Shown: positions 8,540-18,247 of the stretch, in pieces
Position numbering within the stretch: position 1 is the stretch's first letter
Layout: the number at the start of each line of letters is the position of its first letter
Notes under the pieces: model-generated
Seen by the model: only the letters and a program-made list of their open reading frames with translations
Database searches by the model: none
What the model was told of the DNA's origin: nothing
Made by a program: the position numbers and the translations under genes
Assembly (NCBI RefSeq): GCF_003097615.1
Contig: NZ_QCZG01000034.1
Coordinates: 1 to 39,499, forward strand
Direction: 5' to 3'
DNA from: Pueribacillus theae
GTDB lineage: Bacteria; Bacillota; Bacilli; Bacillales; UBA6769
DNA length: 39,499 nt

Positions 8540-10162
8540 ATGAACACACAATTAACAATTGATTCGCTTTTGACAAGAGCAGAAAAGTATTTTCCAAAAA
8601 AACAGGTAATTTCCAGAACGAGCAAAGGAATAACACGCTTAACATATGCTGAATTTGCAAAAAGGACGAGAAGCTTATCCAGCGCTCTTGAAAAACTCGG
8701 TGTTCAACGAGGAGACAGGGTGGGAACGCTCGCATGGAATGACCATTGTCATTTAGAAGCCTACTTTTCAATACCTAGTATGGGTGCAGTTTTACACACA
8801 ATTAATATAAGATTATCACTCGATCATTTAACTTATATTATTCAAAAAGCTGAAGACAAAATATTAATTATTGATGAAAGCCTTTTGTCCACAGTAGAAA
8901 AAATAAAGGATAAAATCCCTTCGGTCGAATGTTTTATTATTATTACAGAAAAGGGTAAGCTACCTGAAACAACGCTCCAACCAGCCTATCATTATGAAAC
9001 ACTTGTTGCTGAAGGAGATACAAATTATTTATTTCCAACCGACATTGATGAAAATGAACCAGCTGGGATGTGTTTCACGTCAGCGACAACTGGTAATCCA
9101 AAGGGTGTGCTTTATACACACCGAAGCATCGTTCTACATGCAATGATGTTAGGATTGGCTGATACGATGGCCTTGTCGGAATCAGACGTTGCTATGCATG
9201 TGGTACCTATGTTTCATGTAAACGCATGGGGTTTTCCCTTCGCAGCTGTATGGTTTGGGGCCACCCAAGTTCTTCCGGGTCCGAATTTTACTCCTGAAAT
9301 CATTGCCAAGTTAATCGAATCTGAACGAGTCACAATGACAGCGGGCGTACCAACAGTATGGATTGGACTTTTAAATGAACTTGAATCGAAAGATTATGAT
9401 ACAACTAGTTTACGATGTATTGTTTGTGGTGGTTCAGCTGCACCGGAAGGACTTATTCGAACATATGAAGAAAAATATAATATTCCATTTCTCCAAGCGT
9501 ATGGTGCGACAGAAACTAGTCCAGTAGCTACAGTTTCACGCTTAAAAAGTTATCAACAAGACCTTTCTTTTGAAGACAAACTGAAAATCCGCTCAAAGCA
9601 AGGGATCCCAGTTCCAGGTATTGAAGTTAAAATAGTTAATGATCTAGGCGAAGTAAAACCGGACGGAAAAGATATGGGTGAAGTTCTTTTTCGAGGTCCA
9701 TGGATTACTGATAGTTATTATAAAGAGCCAGAAAAAACAATTGAGGCTGTAAAAGGAGGCTGGTTCTATACAGGTGATATTGCAACGGTTGATGAAGAAG
9801 GGGTTATTAAATTAGTCGATCGTACGAAAGATTTGATTAAAAGCGGAGGAGAATGGATTTCTTCAGTTGACCTAGAAAATGCGTTAATGGCTCATGAAGC
9901 GGTTTTCGAAGCTGCTATTATCGGTGTCCCACATCCCCGCTGGCAAGAACGTCCTATTGCGGTTGTTGTTTTAAAGGAAGATGCTAAGGGAAAAGTAACT
10001 AAAGTGGATTTACTTGAATCACTAGCGTCTCAGTTTGCTAAATGGTGGATTCCAGATGACGTGATCTTTGTGGATGAAATTCCAAAAACCTCTGTTGGAA
10101 AGTTTTTAAAACGCCAATTGCGTGAACAACTAAAAAATCAATTTATTGAAGCAACAAATTAA
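8540..10162 (+). CDS. Acyl-CoA synthetase (AMP-forming, fatty-acid-CoA ligase type)
   Basis: ANL-superfamily ligase of 540 residues that activates a carboxylic acid through an acyl-adenylate to its CoA thioester. Numbered from the preceding TTG, it has the P-loop TSATTGNPKG (181-190), VVPMFHVNAWG (222-232), YGATETSP (322-329), YTGD (411-414), the hinge DRTKDLIKSGGEW (428-440) and the catalytic lysine K522 in KTSVGK. It resembles the medium/long-chain FadD-like group. The ATG at 8540 is used; a TTG immediately before it (8537), 9 nt from GGGGG, is equally possible. It probably prepares the acid end product of the island for beta-oxidation. A bidirectional terminator follows at 10220-10251. Confidence 0.93.
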   Translation: MNTQLTIDSLLTRAEKYFPKKQVISRTSKGITRLTYAEFAKRTRSLSSALEKLGVQRGDRVGTLAWNDHCHLEAYFSIPSMGAVLHTINIRLSLDHLTYIIQKAEDKILIIDESLLSTVEKIKDKIPSVECFIIITEKGKLPETTLQPAYHYETLVAEGDTNYLFPTDIDENEPAGMCFTSATTGNPKGVLYTHRSIVLHAMMLGLADTMALSESDVAMHVVPMFHVNAWGFPFAAVWFGATQVLPGPNFTPEIIAKLIESERVTMTAGVPTVWIGLLNELESKDYDTTSLRCIVCGGSAAPEGLIRTYEEKYNIPFLQAYGATETSPVATVSRLKSYQQDLSFEDKLKIRSKQGIPVPGIEVKIVNDLGEVKPDGKDMGEVLFRGPWITDSYYKEPEKTIEAVKGGWFYTGDIATVDEEGVIKLVDRTKDLIKSGGEWISSVDLENALMAHEAVFEAAIIGVPHPRWQERPIAVVVLKEDAKGKVTKVDLLESLASQFAKWWIPDDVIFVDEIPKTSVGKFLKRQLREQLKNQFIEATN

Positions 10163-10198
10163 TATAATATAAACTGACTTTGTAAAGATACAATCAAA

Positions 10199-10855
10199 TT
10201 AATATTTTAAATTATAAAAAGCCTCAGTTCTGTAAATAGAAGACTGAGGCTGTTTAGATTTCTTTAGAAAAAATCTTATATATTTTAGTAAACCAAAGGT
10301 TAAACCCATTCCACGTCTATATTGTATAGGACCTTCGAGATTCACACCAAGCTGTTTAGCTGCAAAAAAAGCCCAATAAGCACTTTTCTTAAAAGAGGCG
10401 ACCGTATCCTCAATTTGTTGGATTGTCATTTCTTGTGGTGTTTTACTCTTATAAGAAAAAGGAATTACAGAAGGAGCTTTAATCGAACCATCAATTCTTG
10501 ACTTCCTCCCCGCATGCGCAAGTTGGATACTTATTTTTGCTCCGTGTTCATGTACTAATTTGGTTAGCTTTGTGAGCCCTGCAATTTGTTCATCATCCCA
10601 GATACCGAGATCCTCCATCGAAATGCGCCCCTCTGGACTTACAGCTGAGGCTTCAACGATTACTAGACCAACTTGGCCAACTGCACGTGTCGTGTAATGG
10701 GTTAGATTCCAGTTTGTTATCTTTCCATCCTGTTCCGGGCAAGAATACATACACATCGGTGCCATTACGATTCTGTTTTTTAAAGATAAATCTTTTATGG
10801 TAAAATGGTTGAAATAACTTGATTATTCTTGGTGGCATAAATCTGAGCTTGTCAT
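10199..10855 (-). pseudogene. Broken old-yellow-enzyme (YqjM-type NADH:flavin oxidoreductase)
   Basis: Remnant of an FMN-dependent ene-reductase. MAPMCMYS, with the YqjM-type active-site cysteine, and the HAGRKS region are intact. At about 10378 the sequence jumps from the TVASFKKSA segment directly to the family's C-terminal end (FFAAKQLG...PIQYRRGM), losing roughly 160 residues including the substrate-binding His pair and much of the barrel. After RRGM (about 10307) the frame runs on into unrelated sequence. Upstream, KLFQPF and [12 protein letters not shown] are in different frames, separated by an extra T in a TTTT run near 10795. A second shift separates the ATG at 10855, which has a strong GGGGGGAGG ribosome binding site, from the rest. 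It is certainly non-functional as an OYE. Confidence 0.85.
10220..10251. terminator. Bidirectional terminator
   Basis: AGCCTCAGT (10220-10228) pairs perfectly with ACTGAGGCT (10243-10251), extended by TCT/AGA. On the minus strand it is followed by TTTTTATAATTT, on the plus strand by GTTTAGATTTCTTT. It ends the acyl-CoA ligase transcript and the OYE remnant. Confidence 0.8.
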
Positions 10856-10920
10856 AGTATCTACCTCCCCCCTCTAGAATTCCAAAAGAAAAAATTATAG
10901 AGTTAAATAGCCTCTAACCA

Positions 10921-10936
10921 TGGCACAATTTTTGCA
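10921..10936 (+). promoter_or_regulatory. Orphan sigma-54 (-24/-12) promoter, antisense to opp
   Basis: TGGCACAATTTTTGCA is a perfect -24/-12 element with correct spacing, reading toward higher coordinates. No plus-strand gene follows: it points into the 3' end of the opp operon, whose last stop is 16 bp away. It is either a relic of a rearrangement or a source of antisense RNA. No candidate enhancer was found within 150 bp upstream. Confidence 0.7.
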
Positions 10937-10951
10937 ATAACATTATATCTT

Positions 10952-11953
10952 TTATTCTAGACTAACAAGATGACATGATACTTGATGAAGTTCCGAAACT
11001 TGTTGTACAGTAGGATAAATTTCCTTGCATTTTTCCATTTTAACAGGGCATCTTGAATAAAAATAACAACCTTTTGGAGGATTGTTTGGACTAGGTAAAT
11101 CCCCTTCTAACACAATTCTATTTTTCAATTTCTTCATTTTCGGATCAGCAATAGGAACAGAGGATAATAATGCTTTTGTATAAGGATGTTTTGGATCATT
11201 AAATATTTGTTCACGAGTTCCTAATTCTACAATTTTTCCTAAATACATTACAGCCACACGATCACTGATACGCTCTACAACACTAAGATCGTGTGAAATA
11301 AAGATATAAGTTAAATTCAATTTTTGTTGTAATGTCCTTAGCAAGTTTAATATTTGGGATTGAATGGAAACATCTAGTGCTGAAACTGGTTCATCGCAAA
11401 TAATCAATTGTGGATTTAAAGCCAGCGCTCTAGCAATCCCAATTCGTTGTCGTTGTCCTCCTGAAAACTCATGTGGATATCTGTTCAAGTGATAGGTGTC
11501 TAAACCAACAAGTTTTAACAGTGAGATGACACGTTCTTCAATCTCATCTTTTGAAACTGTTTGATTTATAATGAAAGGCTCGCTCAATATTTGTTTAACT
11601 GTATGTTTTGGATTTAATGAACTATAGGGATCTTGAAAAATGATTTGAATGTTACGACGATAATCTAGCATTTCTTTTTTGTTGCTAATTGCTAAAATGT
11701 CTTTACCATTAAAGATAACTTCTCCAGATGTCGGTTCAGTTAAACGTAGTAAACACAGTCCAGTCGTACTTTTTCCGCAACCCGATTCACCAACAATACT
11801 GAAAGTTTCTCCTCTTTTAACTTGAAATGATATGTTATCAACTGCTTTGATTTTATTCTGTGATTTTCTTAATAAATTTCCTTTCTCCGAAAAATATTTT
11901 TTTAAATTTTTAACATCTAGTAGAACATCAGTTTCTACGCTCTGTTCCAACAA
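10952..11953 (-). CDS. Oligopeptide/dipeptide-type ABC importer ATPase (OppF/DppF-like)
   Basis: 333-residue cytoplasmic ATPase. It has Walker [10 protein letters not shown], signature SGGQRQRIGIARAL, Walker B LIICDEPVSALD and the H-loop region FISHDLSVV. The C-terminal Oligo_HPY segment (PPKGCYFYSRCP) carries the cysteine cluster typical of Opp/Dpp ATPases. It starts at TTG, with AGGAGG 5 nt upstream; a second TTG follows directly. It overlaps the 3' end of the OppD-like gene by 19 bp, implying translational coupling. It is the last gene of the opp unit. The cargo may be peptide or another solute, since this family also imports other small molecules. Confidence 0.95.
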   Translation of the reverse strand: MLEQSVETDVLLDVKNLKKYFSEKGNLLRKSQNKIKAVDNISFQVKRGETFSIVGESGCGKSTTGLCLLRLTEPTSGEVIFNGKDILAISNKKEMLDYRRNIQIIFQDPYSSLNPKHTVKQILSEPFIINQTVSKDEIEERVISLLKLVGLDTYHLNRYPHEFSGGQRQRIGIARALALNPQLIICDEPVSALDVSIQSQILNLLRTLQQKLNLTYIFISHDLSVVERISDRVAVMYLGKIVELGTREQIFNDPKHPYTKALLSSVPIADPKMKKLKNRIVLEGDLPSPNNPPKGCYFYSRCPVKMEKCKEIYPTVQQVSELHQVSCHLVSLE

Positions 11954-12897
11954 CGTGACCTCCTTTTATTTTCCTTTATTTCTAGTTTAGGCACTTCTTC
12001 TAAACAGATACTTGTTGCTAAATTACATCGGGGATGAAATCGGCAACCAATTGGCATATTGTTTATATCTGGAACTGAACCTTCAATAGTATGTAATTTC
12101 AACTTGGGTTCTCCTAATTTTGGGATAGACTTCATTAAGGCTTCAGTATACGGATGAATAGGTCTTTCAAATAAATCGTCTATCTTTGCTTCTTCAATTA
12201 CTTGCCCGGCATACATAACAATAGCCCTATGACATGTTTCTGCAACGACCCCTAAATCATGGGTAATCATAATAACTGTCATATTCAAATTTTGTTGAAG
12301 TTCAATTAATAGATTAAGAATTTGGGCTTGAATTGTTACATCTAAGGCCGTAGTAGGCTCATCAGCGATCAATATTTTTGGATTGCAAGCAAGAGCCATT
12401 GCTATCATAACCCGTTGTCTCATTCCTCCAGATAATTCATGAGGGTACATATTAAGTTTTTCTTTTGCATCAGGAATTTTTACTTGCTCTAGTATTTCTA
12501 TAGATTTTTGTCTTATTTCTTTTATACTGAAGTCTGTATGATATTTAAATACTTCATAAATCTGATTACCAATCGTAAATGAAGGATTAAGAGACGTCAT
12601 TGGTTCCTGAAAAATCATGGATAGTTCTTTTCCTCGAAGCTGATTATATTCTCTGGAAGATAATTTAGTAAGATCTCTTCCGTGGTAATAAATACTACCT
12701 GACCCCACCTGCATTGTTTTAGGAAGAAGCCCCATAATAGACAAGGCTGTCATACTTTTGCCACAACCACTTTCTCCTACTATCGCAACAAATTCACCTT
12801 GGTTGATTGAAAAACTAACATCATCCAAAACAGCAGAAAATTGATGCTGTACATTTCTCCCTACTCGTAAATTTTTGATTTCTAAAATTACAGACAT
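11935..12897 (-). CDS. Oligopeptide/dipeptide-type ABC importer ATPase (OppD/DppD-like)
   Basis: 320-residue ATPase with Walker [10 protein letters not shown], signature [15 protein letters not shown], Walker [13 protein letters not shown], switch [11 protein letters not shown], and the C-terminal Oligo_HPY segment [11 protein letters not shown]. It forms a heterodimer with the OppF-like subunit. The ATG giving MSVILEI is chosen because AGGGGG precedes it at a short distance; the frame is open 21 codons further upstream into the permease gene. It starts 10 bp after the OppC-like gene. Confidence 0.95.
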   Translation of the reverse strand: MSVILEIKNLRVGRNVQHQFSAVLDDVSFSINQGEFVAIVGESGCGKSMTALSIMGLLPKTMQVGSGSIYYHGRDLTKLSSREYNQLRGKELSMIFQEPMTSLNPSFTIGNQIYEVFKYHTDFSIKEIRQKSIEILEQVKIPDAKEKLNMYPHELSGGMRQRVMIAMALACNPKILIADEPTTALDVTIQAQILNLLIELQQNLNMTVIMITHDLGVVAETCHRAIVMYAGQVIEEAKIDDLFERPIHPYTEALMKSIPKLGEPKLKLHTIEGSVPDINNMPIGCRFHPRCNLATSICLEEVPKLEIKENKRRSRCWNRA

Positions 12898-12907
12898 CTT
12901 AATCCCC

Positions 12908-13831
12908 CTAATTTCGCTGTTTTTTAATATGTGGATCAAAAGCATCCCGAATTGCATCACCCATTACATTAAATGCGATAGAAACAATTAGTAAAGCTAA
13001 ACCGGGATAAATTACTAAACCGGGAGTTGAGGTGATATATTGAAACCCTTCTTGGATCATATTTCCCCATGTAGGAGTCGGAGGTTGAACACCTACACCA
13101 AGGAAGCTTAAACTAGCTTCAATTCGAATAGCAGTTGACATATTAAGAGTAGTGATTACCAAAACGGGGCCTAAAATGTTCGGAAATATATGACTGAGAA
13201 GAATTCTTAAGTCTCTACCTCCTATTGAAACAACAGCCTTAATATATTCTTTTTCCTTAACCTCCAAAGTTACTCCTCTAGCCATCCGAGCAACACTGGG
13301 AATTAGTCCAATGCTAATAACTACAATAAGTGTTGTCATACTTGGTCCAAGAGCAACTAACACCATTAGTCCAAATAACAACAATGGCAGCATCATAATA
13401 GATTCCAAAATACGCATTAATACGTCGTCTAACCATCCCCCCTTGTAAGCTGCGACCATTCCAATAAATCCTCCAACAATACCACTGAGAAATACGGATA
13501 AAAATCCAACAAATAATGACGTTTGTGAACCTAGCATTATCCGGCTTAAAATGTCCCTACCAAAGGGATCTGTTCCAAGCCAATGGGATAATGAGGGCTC
13601 TTTAGCGCGAGCGGTCACTTCTTGTGCTAGGGGATCATACGGCACGATTACCGGTGCTAAAATTGCGATAAATAATATACCAATCAAAATAAAGAAAGAC
13701 ACCATTCCTAATTTATTTTTCTTAAAAGCCATCCATTCAGCTGACTTTCCTTTTCTTTGAAGGTTTTCCGTTTTGTTTACTTGTAATGAATTTTGAGTGG
13801 ATTTAGGTTCCTTTGATAATGGTTGGGTCAA
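12908..13831 (-). CDS. ABC importer permease (OppC/DppC-like)
   Basis: 307-residue inner-membrane permease. After a hydrophilic N-terminus (about 40 residues) comes a first membrane segment (LGMVSFFILIGILFIAILAP), the family element PHWLGTDPFGRDILSR-like (here SLSHWLGTDPFGRDILSRIM) and further membrane segments. An EAA-type coupling loop reads EASLSFLGVGVQPPTPTWG. The start is TTG with AGGAG 8 nt upstream. It pairs with the OppB-like permease encoded 31 bp upstream. Confidence 0.94.
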   Translation of the reverse strand: MTQPLSKEPKSTQNSLQVNKTENLQRKGKSAEWMAFKKNKLGMVSFFILIGILFIAILAPVIVPYDPLAQEVTARAKEPSLSHWLGTDPFGRDILSRIMLGSQTSLFVGFLSVFLSGIVGGFIGMVAAYKGGWLDDVLMRILESIMMLPLLLFGLMVLVALGPSMTTLIVVISIGLIPSVARMARGVTLEVKEKEYIKAVVSIGGRDLRILLSHIFPNILGPVLVITTLNMSTAIRIEASLSFLGVGVQPPTPTWGNMIQEGFQYITSTPGLVIYPGLALLIVSIAFNVMGDAIRDAFDPHIKKQRN

Positions 13832-13862
13832 ATAATTATCTCCTCTCTTATTTTTTCGTTAT

Positions 13863-14798
13863 TTAACTAGGTCTAATTTTGGGATTCACGATTGAATAAG
13901 TAATATCAATAATCAAATTTACAATAATAACTAGAGCAGCAAACAATATTAAACATCCCTGAAGAATTGGAAAGTCTCTCGTAGTAATTGCTCCCACCGC
14001 TAAACTACCTAGACCTGGACGGCTAAAAATAGTTTCTGTAATAACAGCACCACTTATCAATGCCGTAATGTCTAAACCGATCACTGTAATTACAGGAATT
14101 AAACTATTTCTAAGTGCATGTTTAAAAATGACTATTCCAGTCGGTATACCTTTAGCTCGTGCTGTCCGTATATAGTCTTGGTTTACTTCCTCAAGCATAC
14201 TTGCTCGAGCAATTCTCATAATAACAGCAGAATTAATAAGACCAAGAGTAAAAGAGGGTAGAATTAAATGATACATTGTTCCTAAAAAACCTTCCCCTGC
14301 TCCCATAGAAGGAAGCAAGTCTATCTTAAGAGAAAAAATGAGTATAAGTATAATGCCTAGCAAAAAAGCAGGTATAGATACCCATGTAATGGACACTATC
14401 CTCACCACAGTATCTATGAATGAATTTGGTCTCAAAGCAGATAAAATCCCACTAGGAATGCCAATTAAACTACCAATAAAAATACTAGTTAAAGTTAGAA
14501 TTATCGTAGGGCTAAAATTGCTTGCAATCAGGTTAATAACCGGAGTTCCAGATGCTATAGATAAACCAAAATCACCACGTAAAATATCTCCCCAAAAAAC
14601 TAAATACTGTTGCCATATTGGTGCGTTTAACCCCATTTGCTCACGCAAATTATTCAAAGCTTCCTCGGTTGCATTATCACCTAAAATAGCTAATGCAGGA
14701 TCTCCGGGAAGAACCCGGAGAGTAAAAAATATCAAACTTAGAGTGATAAACATAGTAGGTAATGCGACTAACAATCTGCGAATGAGGTAGTAAATCAA
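13863..14798 (-). CDS. ABC importer permease (OppB/DppB-like)
   Basis: 311-residue inner-membrane permease. It begins MIYYLIRRLLVALPTMF, continues LRVLPGDPA and GLNAPIWQQYLVFWGDILRGDFG, both typical of DppB/OppB, and has about six membrane segments. The coupling loop is near YIRTARAKGIPTGIVIFKHALRN. The start is TTG, with GGAG 9 nt upstream. It is the third gene of this operon to start with TTG. It lies 79 bp after the binding-protein gene. Confidence 0.94.
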   Translation of the reverse strand: MIYYLIRRLLVALPTMFITLSLIFFTLRVLPGDPALAILGDNATEEALNNLREQMGLNAPIWQQYLVFWGDILRGDFGLSIASGTPVINLIASNFSPTIILTLTSIFIGSLIGIPSGILSALRPNSFIDTVVRIVSITWVSIPAFLLGIILILIFSLKIDLLPSMGAGEGFLGTMYHLILPSFTLGLINSAVIMRIARASMLEEVNQDYIRTARAKGIPTGIVIFKHALRNSLIPVITVIGLDITALISGAVITETIFSRPGLGSLAVGAITTRDFPILQGCLILFAALVIIVNLIIDITYSIVNPKIRPS

Positions 14799-14877
14799 AA
14801 TTAATCACTCCATTCTTATATTCATTGTCTATTCCCGACACACGATTAACGCTATAGCCTTTTTTTGAGTTAAAAAA

Positions 14878-16497
14878 TCACTCTTGCAGATCTGTCATCT
14901 CATTAAGTGGATAAAAGTAATTCAATGTACCTTCTAATTCATAACCTAGCTGAACACCTTTCCGTCTTATAAGTACATTTTTTGATTCAACAAGAGGAAC
15001 TACCACATACTCTTCCATAATTTGTTTTTGAATTTGCTCGTAAAGATCCTTCGCTTTTGTTTCATCCAATTCTCTTCCAGCTAGTTCAATTAATTTGTCT
15101 GATTTGTTATAATGTGAAAAATTAAGTTTTGCTGTCGATTTTCCAACCGTTGACGGACCATAATAGTGATCATCCATCGCAAAGGCTGCATGAGGTTTAG
15201 TAGCTCTGCCATAGAGAACAAGCCCATTTAAATTGTCTCTGATATTAGCTCCATACGTAGCTACGTCAACTTTTTGGAGTTCCATATTAATACCCACCTT
15301 CCTAAGCTCTTCCTGAATATATGTCATAAATTGAACATAGTTCGGCCTAGCACTTAAAAACTGTGGGGGAAGTGTCAAACCATCAGGAAACCCTGCTTCC
15401 GCTAATAATTTCTTTGATAGGTCAGGGTCATATTTAGGAACTCCGACATCCGAATACCCAAATAAGTCACTGCCTATAGGTCCTGTAGCTATTTGTCCTG
15501 ATGAATAAGATCCGTAAACCTCTTGTACAAATGCATTCATATCTATAGCATGAGCAATAGCTTTTCTTATCAATAAGTTATCAAATGGCTCCATTGATGT
15601 ATTAAGAAAAAGTCCCCAATAAACATTAGGTCCTACAATATCCAGTTCAAACTTGTTATTGTTTTCCATTTTTTGCAACCATAATTGATCAGTTTCTCCA
15701 ACAGCCATTTGGAGTTCACCTTTCTCTAAAGCTACATCTATTGCATTTCGATCACTCATAACTAGATACTCAATCCTATCTAATTTAGGCTCCCCTCGAA
15801 AATAATCAGGGTTTTTTTCTAGGACAACTTTTTCATCTTGTTTAAATTCTTTAAGCATAAAGGGTCCTGTACCTATTGGTTTAGTCATTGAATCCTTGCC
15901 AGCTTCTTCTATTGCTTCTTTTTTGACAATAGCACCGGCAGAGCCATCCGCTAATATACGTTGTAAAAAAGCTGAATCTGGATGTTTTAATTTAAAAATA
16001 ACTGTATAAGGATCGGGAGCCTGAATCTCTTCTATAACAGTTAGCTCTGAGTGAAATCGCGAGCCTACCTCAGGGTTAAGGAGTCTTTCAAAAGTCCACT
16101 TCACATCATCTGATGTAAGCTCCCCATAACCATGATGCCACTGTACCCCTTTATGAAGGTGAAAAGTCCATTCGGTCCCTTCCGAATTACTCTCCCATGA
16201 ATCCGCTAGATCCCCCACAATTTCAGAAACTGATCCAGGCTTAAAACGAACTAATCCATTAAACATTGGTTGACTAATTGTAAGATCCGATGCAGTTGAA
16301 TTGAAATGTGGATCCAGCCTAGTTGCACCGGCAGCTAGGGCAATTTTTAACACTTTTTCTTGCTCAACCTTCGTTTCGTTTGACTCTCCTGACTCTTGCT
16401 GCTCCACTTTCTGGTTCGATGTACAACCGACCATTATAAGGATAGAAACAAGCATTAAAAACATTCCCATCTGTTTCCATTTAAAAAATGTCAACAT
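14878..16497 (-). CDS. ABC importer substrate-binding lipoprotein (OppA/DppA family 5)
   Basis: 539-residue extracellular solute-binding protein of family 5. A lipoprotein signal peptide ends at the lipobox LIMVGC, so it is anchored to the outer face of the membrane. Typical elements are DPHFNSTASDL, WTFHLHKGVQWHHG, LTSDDVKWTFERLL, and PIGTGPFMLKEF. The ATG giving MLTFFKWKQ is chosen because GGGGATTTAC precedes it; an in-frame ATG 12 codons earlier lacks such a site. It is the first opp gene, 153 bp after the ALDH gene, with a weak hairpin between. The ligand is unknown; the location suggests a catabolic substrate rather than general peptide nutrition. Confidence 0.94.
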   Translation of the reverse strand: MLTFFKWKQMGMFLMLVSILIMVGCTSNQKVEQQESGESNETKVEQEKVLKIALAAGATRLDPHFNSTASDLTISQPMFNGLVRFKPGSVSEIVGDLADSWESNSEGTEWTFHLHKGVQWHHGYGELTSDDVKWTFERLLNPEVGSRFHSELTVIEEIQAPDPYTVIFKLKHPDSAFLQRILADGSAGAIVKKEAIEEAGKDSMTKPIGTGPFMLKEFKQDEKVVLEKNPDYFRGEPKLDRIEYLVMSDRNAIDVALEKGELQMAVGETDQLWLQKMENNNKFELDIVGPNVYWGLFLNTSMEPFDNLLIRKAIAHAIDMNAFVQEVYGSYSSGQIATGPIGSDLFGYSDVGVPKYDPDLSKKLLAEAGFPDGLTLPPQFLSARPNYVQFMTYIQEELRKVGINMELQKVDVATYGANIRDNLNGLVLYGRATKPHAAFAMDDHYYGPSTVGKSTAKLNFSHYNKSDKLIELAGRELDETKAKDLYEQIQKQIMEEYVVVPLVESKNVLIRRKGVQLGYELEGTLNYFYPLNEMTDLQE

Positions 16498-16581
16498 TGT
16501 AAATCCCCTTTTTAATCGTTTATTTCCTTTCATATATCAAAATATGAGGAATATTGTAAATATTTTAGTTTGTGAAGAAGA

Positions 16582-16595
16582 CCGGATATTTCCGG
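16582..16595 (-). terminator. Weak hairpin between ALDH and the binding-protein gene
   Basis: CCGGA (16582-16586) pairs with TCCGG (16591-16595), followed on the minus strand by TCTTCTTC. The stem is short, so it may be a partial terminator or a processing site that separates opp mRNA levels from the upstream enzymes. Confidence 0.3.
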
Positions 16596-16650
16596 CCTTA
16601 TTCAACATTCATGCGAACGTTCTAGAAATGGATTCTTATTAAAAATTTTA

Positions 16651-18132
16651 TCAATCCATATTAACGAAAACACTTTTGACTTCTGTATAGTTATCTAGTG
16701 CATAAGAGCCCATTTCTCGTCCACTTCCAGACTGTTTAAATCCACCAAATGGCGCTGCAGCATCTACGACATTGTAACAATTGACCCACACAGTTCCAGC
16801 CTGTAATTTACTTGCAACATAGTGTGCATTTCGCACATTTTCAGTCCAAACAGCAGCCGCAAGACCATATGACGTATTATTAGCTCGTGCAATCACTTCA
16901 TCCAAATCATCAAATGGCATAGCTACAAGAACCGGACCAAAAATTTCTTCCCTAGCAATGGTCATTTCATCTTCTACCCCAGCGAATATGGTAGGTTCTA
17001 CAAAGTACCCATTTTCAAATGGACTACTTCCTCCGGTTAAAATTTCAGCACCTTCTTCTTTACCTTTTTCAATATAATTCATAACACGATTTTGCTGAAC
17101 ATTGGAAATAAGCGGTCCCATTTGAGTGTTTGCATCAATACCTGGGCCCTGTTTAATGGCTTTCGATTGAGATACAAGATCGGCAACTACATTATCGAAT
17201 GCTTTCTTCTGAACAAAAAGGCGGGATCCTGCTGTACAAACTTGTCCTTGGTTAAACATTATGCCCATAAGAGCGCCTGGTGTTGCTTTTGACAAATCTG
17301 CATCCGGCAAAATAATATTCGGTGACTTTCCACCAAGTTCCAAAGTTACTCGTTTAACTGTATCTGCTGCTTGACGCATTATTTGTTTTCCGACTTGTGT
17401 TGAGCCGGTAAATGCAATTTTATTTACTTTTTCGTGCTTTACTAAAGGTTCACCCGCTGTTTTACCAAAGCCAGGTATAATATTAACTACCCCATCTGGA
17501 AAGCCTGCTTCTTGAAATAATTCAGCTAAGTAGAGGGCAGTTAGGGGTGTTTGTTCAGCGGGCTTCAGGACTACTGTACAGCCTGTCGCAAGTGCAGCCC
17601 CAAGTTTCCATGCCGCCATCAAAATTGGAAAATTCCAAGGAATAATCTGTCCAACAACACCAACTGGCTCATGTCTTGTATAATTAAAAAAATTCCCGTT
17701 GACTGGAATGGTTTGTCCAATTATTTTTGTAGACCATCCGGCATAATAACGAAAGTGCTCAATCGCTGTTGGCACATCAAAAAATTTTGATTCATTAATT
17801 GGTTTTCCATTATCGAGTGTTTCAAGTTGTGCTAACTCTTCTAGATTTTCTTCCATTAAATCGGCAAATTTATAAATAAGTCGGCTTCTTTCTGAAGCAC
17901 TTAGCTTTGCCCATGGACCGTTGTCAAATGCTTCCCTCGCTGCCTCAACTGCACGATTGACATCTTCTTTTTCAGCTTCATGTACAATTGCTAAGACTTC
18001 GCCAGTAGCTGGGTTTCTTGTTTCAAAAGTTTTTCCGCTTGCTGATTCAACCCATTGGCCGTTGATGAAAAGTTTTTTTGGGCCTTCTAAAAACTTAACT
18101 ACCTTAGGCCTTAAATTCATTGTTTTTTCCAT
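16651..18132 (-). CDS. NAD(P)-dependent aldehyde dehydrogenase
   Basis: 493-residue cytosolic ALDH-superfamily enzyme oxidising an aldehyde to its acid. Motifs are PWNFP (166-170), FTGSTQVGK (241-249), the general base E265 in LELGGKSPN, the nucleophile C299 in [11 protein letters not shown], and the C-terminal [13 protein letters not shown]. Length and motifs match the broad class 1/2 ALDH group (DhaS-like in Bacillus). The start has GGAGGGG 5 nt upstream. It lies between the crotonase-like gene and opp, in the operon from the sigma-54 promoter at 19605-19620. In the proposed pathway it would oxidise the aldehyde derived from a ring-opened hydroxy acid. Confidence 0.95.
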   Translation of the reverse strand: MEKTMNLRPKVVKFLEGPKKLFINGQWVESASGKTFETRNPATGEVLAIVHEAEKEDVNRAVEAAREAFDNGPWAKLSASERSRLIYKFADLMEENLEELAQLETLDNGKPINESKFFDVPTAIEHFRYYAGWSTKIIGQTIPVNGNFFNYTRHEPVGVVGQIIPWNFPILMAAWKLGAALATGCTVVLKPAEQTPLTALYLAELFQEAGFPDGVVNIIPGFGKTAGEPLVKHEKVNKIAFTGSTQVGKQIMRQAADTVKRVTLELGGKSPNIILPDADLSKATPGALMGIMFNQGQVCTAGSRLFVQKKAFDNVVADLVSQSKAIKQGPGIDANTQMGPLISNVQQNRVMNYIEKGKEEGAEILTGGSSPFENGYFVEPTIFAGVEDEMTIAREEIFGPVLVAMPFDDLDEVIARANNTSYGLAAAVWTENVRNAHYVASKLQAGTVWVNCYNVVDAAAPFGGFKQSGSGREMGSYALDNYTEVKSVFVNMD

Positions 18133-18247
18133 ATTTACCCCTCCGATGATTTTAATTTTAAATAAGTTTTTATTGTATAAAAACTAAGTTGATAGCTAGA
18201 GAACCACCTCCCTTTCAATTCTAGATTAGTTTTTATTTTTCCGTCTT

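Noticed and set aside
10653-10838. 61-codon minus-strand ORF starting [12 protein letters not shown]
   Set aside because: Its start is the N-terminus of the OYE pseudogene; the rest is the wrong frame after the extra T, so it is part of the pseudogene.
14338-14790. 150-codon plus-strand ORF opposite the OppB-like permease
   Set aside because: The minus strand encodes a full-length permease; the plus frame has no family resemblance and no credible start.
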